DNA from: Spirochaetaceae bacterium
GTDB taxonomy: Bacteria > Spirochaetota > Spirochaetia > Treponematales > Breznakiellaceae
Assembly: GCA_031267475.1 (NCBI GenBank)
Contig: JAIRZA010000144.1
Coordinates: 1 to 10,863 of the forward strand
DNA: 10,863 nucleotides
Direction of reading: 5' to 3'
Shown here: in pieces, positions 7,265 to 10,863 of the stretch
Position numbering within the stretch: the stretch's first letter is position 1
How the letters are laid out: every line of letters begins with the position of its first letter
The notes under the pieces: model-generated
Told to the model about the DNA's origin: nothing
The model's database searches: none
What the model saw: only the letters and a program-made list of their open reading frames with translations
Program-made: the position numbers and the translations under genes

Positions 7265-8402
7265 ATGAAATGTTCGCGGCCGCGGCCCAAGTTACATATT
7301 GGTTTGGATGAACGCCTAGCTCAGTGCCGTAAAACGATAGATCAATGTTCATGAACGTAAAATTCAGACCTATGCCGCCGGACGGCAGCATATCCTTGAA
7401 GCCGGCGCGCAGTGAAAGGGCTTCGAGTATGCGGATTTCGCAGCCCGCGCTGATGTTCAGCAATGGATCGCGCGGGTTTTCGGACATATTTTCCAGTAAT
7501 CCCAAGTAATCGAAACTAAGCGTTATATCGCTAAAATACCTGTGCCAAAATGGAGATTTCATCTTCCACGACACCCCGGCGCTTGCGCGTGTGCTTACAG
7601 GAATAGTGCCGTTTACTATCATTTCTTGTTCGGCTATTTTTTCCATCGTGCTGTATTGTATGACCCACACCGGCGAAAAAGGATCATATACGACTGCGGC
7701 GAATGACACCGATTCGTACAATGTCCAGCGAAAACCTATGTCAACGCCCGCGCCTAGCTGAGTTTCAAACGGCATATCCATCAAATCCTGAAGTATGTAC
7801 TTTACCTGTTGCAGATAGATTGGCGGAGAACGGTAGCCGGCGCGTAAGAAAACTTTCGCGGTGATTCCCGCGTCAAAATTAAAGTCTTCGCCCTCATACA
7901 GACGCAGCCCGTAAGCGCCCGCCAGCGTAAATTCTTCCGTTAGCGTGGGAGACACCATGTATATTTGATCCCTGTCCCAGACAACTTTCAATTTTGAAAC
8001 ATTGAAAACTCCAAAGCCTAAGCCGTTTTTAACCTCCCCCAGCGCAAACGGTCCGCCAACGTCTAAACTGGCCTCGAAGCGGTCAACAAGAAGAGCGGAA
8101 AATTCCGGCAATGGGTTGTCCGTTGTCATCAACCGGTAAATCAAATCCACATCGATTACGTCAAATGCAAGTTCGACATAATTTTTTTGCGGTTTGGCGC
8201 CGGCCAAAGCCGCGGGATTCGTAAAAATACTGGAAAAGTCGCCATCGAGTCCGGTATGAGCGCCCCCAAGCGCGCTGTTGCGGGCAAAGGGAAAGCCCGC
8301 CGCATCGACGCGGAGTGGCAAATCTTGAGCGTGAAGCGCGGCAACCGGCAAAAAGCAGAGGGGTAAAATTACAAAAAACAGTTTAAAACGTTTCAAAATC
8401 AT
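7254..8402 (-). CDS. FadL-like / UPF0164-type outer-membrane β-barrel protein
   Basis: A 382-residue exported protein. A basic-then-hydrophobic signal peptide (KRFKLFFVILPLCFLPVAAL) ends at LHA|QDLP. The mature N-terminus has ALGGAHTGLDGDF and then IFTNPAALA, the Gly-Gly / Asn-Pro-Ala pattern shared by FadL-like, UPF0164 and PorV/PorQ-type outer-membrane proteins. The rest is alternating β-strand with Gly and aromatic residues (GFRWTLYESVSFAAVVYDPF, LSAGCEIRILEALSLRAGF), consistent with a barrel that might take up hydrophobic molecules; the ligand is unknown. ATG 8402 overlaps the mtaB stop as ATGA. A GGAG lies one base before that ATG but 7 bases before a TTG at 8396, so the true start may be that TTG, with two residues fewer and an equally good signal peptide. 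The stop codon overlaps the convergent cyclase gene. Confidence 0.75.
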   Translation of the reverse strand: MILKRFKLFFVILPLCFLPVAALHAQDLPLRVDAAGFPFARNSALGGAHTGLDGDFSSIFTNPAALAGAKPQKNYVELAFDVIDVDLIYRLMTTDNPLPEFSALLVDRFEASLDVGGPFALGEVKNGLGFGVFNVSKLKVVWDRDQIYMVSPTLTEEFTLAGAYGLRLYEGEDFNFDAGITAKVFLRAGYRSPPIYLQQVKYILQDLMDMPFETQLGAGVDIGFRWTLYESVSFAAVVYDPFSPVWVIQYSTMEKIAEQEMIVNGTIPVSTRASAGVSWKMKSPFWHRYFSDITLSFDYLGLLENMSENPRDPLLNISAGCEIRILEALSLRAGFKDMLPSGGIGLNFTFMNIDLSFYGTELGVHPNQYVTWAAAANISFRN

Positions 8403-9829
8403 TCTCCAATTATTTCGCCGCAGGCGTCCGCGCGGACATCCGCGTAAGCATCTGTGCCGCCGACGGCAAAGCCGGTGATTTTACACAGTATTCGCCGCCC
8501 TTTACGCGCGTCAAACTTGCCGCCCGCCGCGTGGATTCGCAGGTAGTTGCCGGTTAAAATTTCAATAACGCCGGTTTGAGCCGCCGTATCCGCGTCTGAC
8601 AAACATATTCCGTCAATTTCACGGCCTATCCATCGTTCTATATACGATTTACGGTTTTTAGCGGCAAGGTCTTTTAGGATGCGCACTCGTTTTTCCGCTT
8701 CGCGTTCCGGTACGCGGGGTTTATAGTCCCATGCCGCGGTTCCGGGTCGTCTTGAGAACGGGAAGGCGTGTATTTGCGCGAAATCCGCCGTTACGCAAAA
8801 ATTGAGCGTCTCTAAGAAGCAGGCTTCTGTTTCGCCCGGAAATCCGGTTATAACATCGCAGGCGATGAATGGGTCGTCTTTAACGTCCCGCAGCCGCTGG
8901 ATTGCGCGGAGCGCCGCGCCGGGTTCATATAGGCGGTTCATTCTTTTTAACGTTTCCGCGCAGCCGGACTGGATTGAAAGATGAAAATGCGGTTTAACAC
9001 GCGGATGCCGCAGCGTCTCGAAAAAATCTTCGGAAAAAACATCCGGTTCCAGTGACGAAAGCCGTATTCCGGTTGTACTTGTTCCCGCAAGGAGTTTTTT
9101 AATCAGCCCGTCTAATCCGGCTTTAGCTCCGTTTACCACTCCGGACCACTGGCAGATGTTTACGCCCGTCAAGACAACCTCCGCGGTTCCAGCGTTTTCT
9201 ACGGCGCGCAAGCGTTCCAGCGCGTCTTCAAGCGGAAGGCTTCGCGCTTTTCCGCGGGCAATACGCACAAAGCAGTAGGCGCAGGAGTTGTCGCAGCCGT
9301 CTTGTATTTTAAGAAAGCAGCGGGAGCGGCGGCTTTTATCTGTCATTTCAAAGCTAAAAGCGTCCGCGTTATCGCGCGCGTTGGCTGGAGCGCAAGTTTC
9401 TCCGGCGCAAAAACGCGCCAAAACATTTTGCAGCGCGTCTTCATCATGAGGGTTTTCGCCGGCAATGCGCGGCGGTATATCGAGCATACGGCAACTTTGG
9501 GTGCTTGGAACAACGAATAAGCGTCTTTTATCCCGCGTCAGGCTTGAAACAGAGGGGTCAAGCGCTTCAAGGCTGTCTTGGTTAAATCCCGCGTAACATC
9601 CGGTAACGATGACGCATTGGGACGGCTTCCGTCTAAGCGCGGCGCGTATCAATCTGCGTCCTTTTTGTTCCGCTTTTGACGTTACGGCGCAGGTGTTGAC
9701 AACCAGAAGTTCAGCCTCGCCCGCGTCCGCGGCTATGGAAAAGCCCGCGTTGGCGAAAGCGGCGGCGATTGTCTCAGTCTCGCCTTGATTTAGTTTGCAG
9801 CCTAATGTTTGAAACGCTACGGACAGCAA
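8399..9829 (-). CDS. mtaB: tRNA (t6A37) methylthiotransferase MtaB
   Basis: Cytosolic radical-SAM enzyme that adds a methylthio group to t6A at position 37 of ANN-decoding tRNAs, giving ms2t6A and improving codon reading. The 476-residue product has the family's three parts. The N-terminal UPF0004 domain carries one [4Fe-4S] cluster on C11 (QTLGCKLNQ), C47 (VVNTCAVTSKAEQKGRR) and C78 (VTGCY). The radical-SAM core has C179, C183 and C186 in DGCDNSCAYC. A C-terminal TRAM-like RNA-binding region covers about 400-470. QTLGCKLNQ and TSKAEQK favour MtaB over MiaB or RimO. It is somewhat longer than the usual 430-450 residues, with extra length between the two Fe-S regions (about 108-170) containing C113, C141, C146 and C171. 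The start is TTG at 9829, supported by AAAAAGG 8 bases upstream and by the conserved N-terminus six residues in. The stop overlaps the FadL-like gene by 4 bases. Confidence 0.95.
   Translation of the reverse strand: MLSVAFQTLGCKLNQGETETIAAAFANAGFSIAADAGEAELLVVNTCAVTSKAEQKGRRLIRAALRRKPSQCVIVTGCYAGFNQDSLEALDPSVSSLTRDKRRLFVVPSTQSCRMLDIPPRIAGENPHDEDALQNVLARFCAGETCAPANARDNADAFSFEMTDKSRRSRCFLKIQDGCDNSCAYCFVRIARGKARSLPLEDALERLRAVENAGTAEVVLTGVNICQWSGVVNGAKAGLDGLIKKLLAGTSTTGIRLSSLEPDVFSEDFFETLRHPRVKPHFHLSIQSGCAETLKRMNRLYEPGAALRAIQRLRDVKDDPFIACDVITGFPGETEACFLETLNFCVTADFAQIHAFPFSRRPGTAAWDYKPRVPEREAEKRVRILKDLAAKNRKSYIERWIGREIDGICLSDADTAAQTGVIEILTGNYLRIHAAGGKFDARKGRRILCKITGFAVGGTDAYADVRADACGEIIGE
8404..8407 (-). 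promoter_or_regulatory. Shine-Dalgarno at the mtaB / FadL-like junction
   Basis: On the minus strand GGAG occurs just before the ATG at 8402 (spacer 1 base) and 7 bases before a TTG at 8396. The second spacing is the functional one by usual rules, so the site argues for the TTG start, although the ATG in the ATGA overlap remains possible. Confidence 0.5.
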
Positions 9830-9837
9830 TGCTGTTA

Positions 9838-9844
9838 CCTTTTT
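9838..9844 (-). promoter_or_regulatory. Shine-Dalgarno site for mtaB
   Basis: Minus strand reads AAAAAGG, then 8 bases, then the TTG start at 9829. A second A-rich GG lies just upstream. No ATG or GTG is available between this site and the conserved QTLGCKLN segment, so the TTG start is well supported. Confidence 0.6.
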
Positions 9845-9862
9845 GCCTTTTTTTGCATTAAA

Positions 9863-9878
9863 CGCGCTTATTGGCGCG
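9863..9878 (-). terminator. Weak GC hairpin between the TPR gene and mtaB
   Basis: A perfect 5-bp stem (CGCGC / GCGCG) with a 6-base loop holds the TAA stop of the TPR gene. On the minus strand it is followed by only three T residues (TTTAATGC), so it is a poor intrinsic terminator. It might attenuate transcription into mtaB or protect the 3' end, or it may be chance in G+C-rich DNA. Confidence 0.2.
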
Positions 9879-10497
9879 ATGCAAGAGCCGAATGTACACG
9901 CGCAAGCCCTCGTTGAGCGTCCGCGAGCTGCGGGTCGAGCGACAGCGCCTTCTCGTAAGCCGCCGCCGCGTCCCGCAGTTCACCCGAATTTTCCCTTGCG
10001 TACGCCAGCCGCGCCTGCCAAACCGCGTTGCCGGGGACGTAGTGCAGCGCCGTGGACAGCGCTATATCGGCATGGCGGAACTGCCCCAGTCTGATATAAA
10101 TTTCGCCAATGTAATAATACGCTATATCAATACGCTGTCCCTCAGGCGCAAGGTAGATGTATTCCTGAAAATATTTGAGCGCCGCGCTGTTACGTCCCTG
10201 TTGATAGTCAATTTCCCCCATTATTTCCAGCAGGCGTACATCGTAAGGGCTGACTGCCAGCGCAGCTTCGGCAAAAGAACGCGCCTCGTTGAAACGTCCT
10301 AGCTTGGCAAGGCTCCAGCACATTACGACATAGGGATCGACATTCTGTACGCCGCCTGCTTCTATCTCCGAGCGGCAGATGTTTATGGCGGTGTTATAGT
10401 TACCGGCGCGGTACTCCGCCAGAGCGTCCGGCTTTATTTGGGCGGCTAATTCCGCCGCGATGAAAATTGAAATAATCGTGAATACTAAACGAATCAT
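9868..10497 (-). CDS. Exported tetratricopeptide-repeat (TPR) protein
   Basis: A 209-residue protein of unknown specific role, probably a periplasmic scaffold. A short signal peptide (RLVFTIISIFIAAELAA, likely cut before Q20) is followed almost entirely by TPR helices. Repeats can be seen at about 22-52 (AEYRAGNYNTAINICRSEI), 53-86 (AKLGRFNEARSFAEAALAV, then SPYD), 87-120 (YQQGRNSAALKYFQEYI, then APEG), 124-157 (IRLGQFRHADIALSTAL, then VPGN) and 158-191 (GELRDAAAAYEKALSLDP), with a capping helix at the end. There is no lipobox cysteine. The gene follows the bactofilin by 24 bases, in the same reading frame, and precedes mtaB by 38 bases, so co-transcription is likely. Its position suggests a role in envelope or cell-shape assembly near the bactofilin, but this is inference. 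ATG 10497 has no obvious Shine-Dalgarno. Confidence 0.85.
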   Translation of the reverse strand: MIRLVFTIISIFIAAELAAQIKPDALAEYRAGNYNTAINICRSEIEAGGVQNVDPYVVMCWSLAKLGRFNEARSFAEAALAVSPYDVRLLEIMGEIDYQQGRNSAALKYFQEYIYLAPEGQRIDIAYYYIGEIYIRLGQFRHADIALSTALHYVPGNAVWQARLAYARENSGELRDAAAAYEKALSLDPQLADAQRGLARVHSALASRQ

Positions 10498-10521
10498 GGC
10501 TGCCGCGGCTTCACATACGGT

Positions 10522-10863
10522 TTAGGACGGCGTCCGCGTCATAGAGCAGTTGCCGTTGAACATACAGCCGGCTTCCATGCTGATTTCCGGAGCGCTGACA
10601 TTGCCTTCCAGCGAGCCTGTAAGCGTGATTTCAACACGCGCCGTAGCTGTTATATTTCCTTTAACCGATCCCCTGATTATGACTCTGCCGGCTTTTATAT
10701 CCGCCTCGACCTGAGCTTGTTCGTCAATTAGAAGTACGCCTGTAGCGTCAATGAGCCCGCTTATTTTCCCGCGTACTAAAAATGATTTTTCAAAATTAAA
10801 TGTTCCGGTAAAATTGATGTCCGGTGAAAGCACTGTGTCAAAATCATCATCTTCAAGCCCGTC
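10522..10863 (-). CDS. Bactofilin, polymer-forming cytoskeletal protein (5' end beyond window)
   Basis: Bactofilins polymerise without nucleotide into filaments, often at the inner membrane, and help place peptidoglycan enzymes and set cell shape; some spirochaete homologues affect cell helicity. The visible 113 residues end at TAA (10522-10524). They show the family's short β-helix repeat: FNFEKSFLVRGKISGLID, LLIDEQAQVEADIKAGRVI, IRGSVKGNITATARVEI, TLTGSLEGNVSAPEISMEAG, with regularly spaced Gly and Val/Ile. The end FNGNCSM matches a spirochaete-type C-terminus as I recall it. The frame stays open to the window edge with an acidic stretch (DGLEDDDFD) ahead of the domain, so the true start is probably outside; an internal GTG at 10833 is possible but has no clear Shine-Dalgarno. 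No catalytic domain is expected. It is the first visible gene of the minus-strand run. Confidence 0.87.
   Translation of the reverse strand, partial: DGLEDDDFDTVLSPDINFTGTFNFEKSFLVRGKISGLIDATGVLLIDEQAQVEADIKAGRVIIRGSVKGNITATARVEITLTGSLEGNVSAPEISMEAGCMFNGNCSMTRTPS

Noticed and set aside
7275..7287. Overlapping GC palindromes near the convergent junction as a terminator
   Set aside because: The self-complementary bases have no loop and no T tract on either strand, and they encode an alanine run (AAAA) of the FadL-like protein.
9843..10302. Plus-strand open frames opposite the TPR gene
   Set aside because: Rich in Arg/Pro, as expected for the complement of Ala/Leu-rich TPR coding; the minus-strand TPR protein has a signal peptide and repeats, the plus-strand frames have nothing recognisable.
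1..10863. tRNA, rRNA, CRISPR, transposon or phage features
   Set aside because: No cloverleaf, repeat-spacer array, transposase, integrase or terminal inverted repeats were seen; coding genes account for nearly all of the window.

Overview
The window looks like chromosomal DNA from a spirochaete, most likely a Treponema of intermediate G+C. The main pointers are a FadL-like/UPF0164-type outer-membrane protein, a spirochaete-style short bactofilin, a two-transmembrane cyclase-like sensor, and outer-membrane β-barrel proteins. The genus is inferred from protein character, not from a database match. There are no rRNA, tRNA, CRISPR or insertion sequences. Almost every base is coding, and no gap exceeds about 40 bases.

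The first two thirds (about 47-7264, + strand) are one tightly packed run of five genes joined by overlaps or 1-base gaps: aroB (3-dehydroquinate synthase), a single-POTRA Omp85-like outer-membrane protein, a PglK-like ABC exporter/flippase, a GT4-type glycosyltransferase, and a membrane-anchored class III cyclase-like protein. Its first promoter lies upstream of the window; the first 50 bases may hold the tail of a further gene. The flippase and glycosyltransferase suggest assembly and flipping of a lipid-linked glycan. The Omp85-like barrel may serve an outer-membrane step, but that link rests on position only.

The last third (7254-10863, - strand) is a second run read toward the first: a bactofilin (5' end outside the window), a periplasmic TPR protein, mtaB (tRNA t6A37 methylthiotransferase, with a TTG start and a good Shine-Dalgarno) and a FadL-like outer-membrane β-barrel. 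The two runs collide tail to tail with an 11-base overlap at 7254-7264 and no visible terminator between them.

The points most worth a second look are the cyclase-like protein, whose first metal-binding Asp and both transition-state residues are replaced, and the unusual single-POTRA Omp85 homologue between aroB and a glycan flippase. Most of the rest is ordinary housekeeping and envelope content, and no clearly new multi-gene system is demonstrated.
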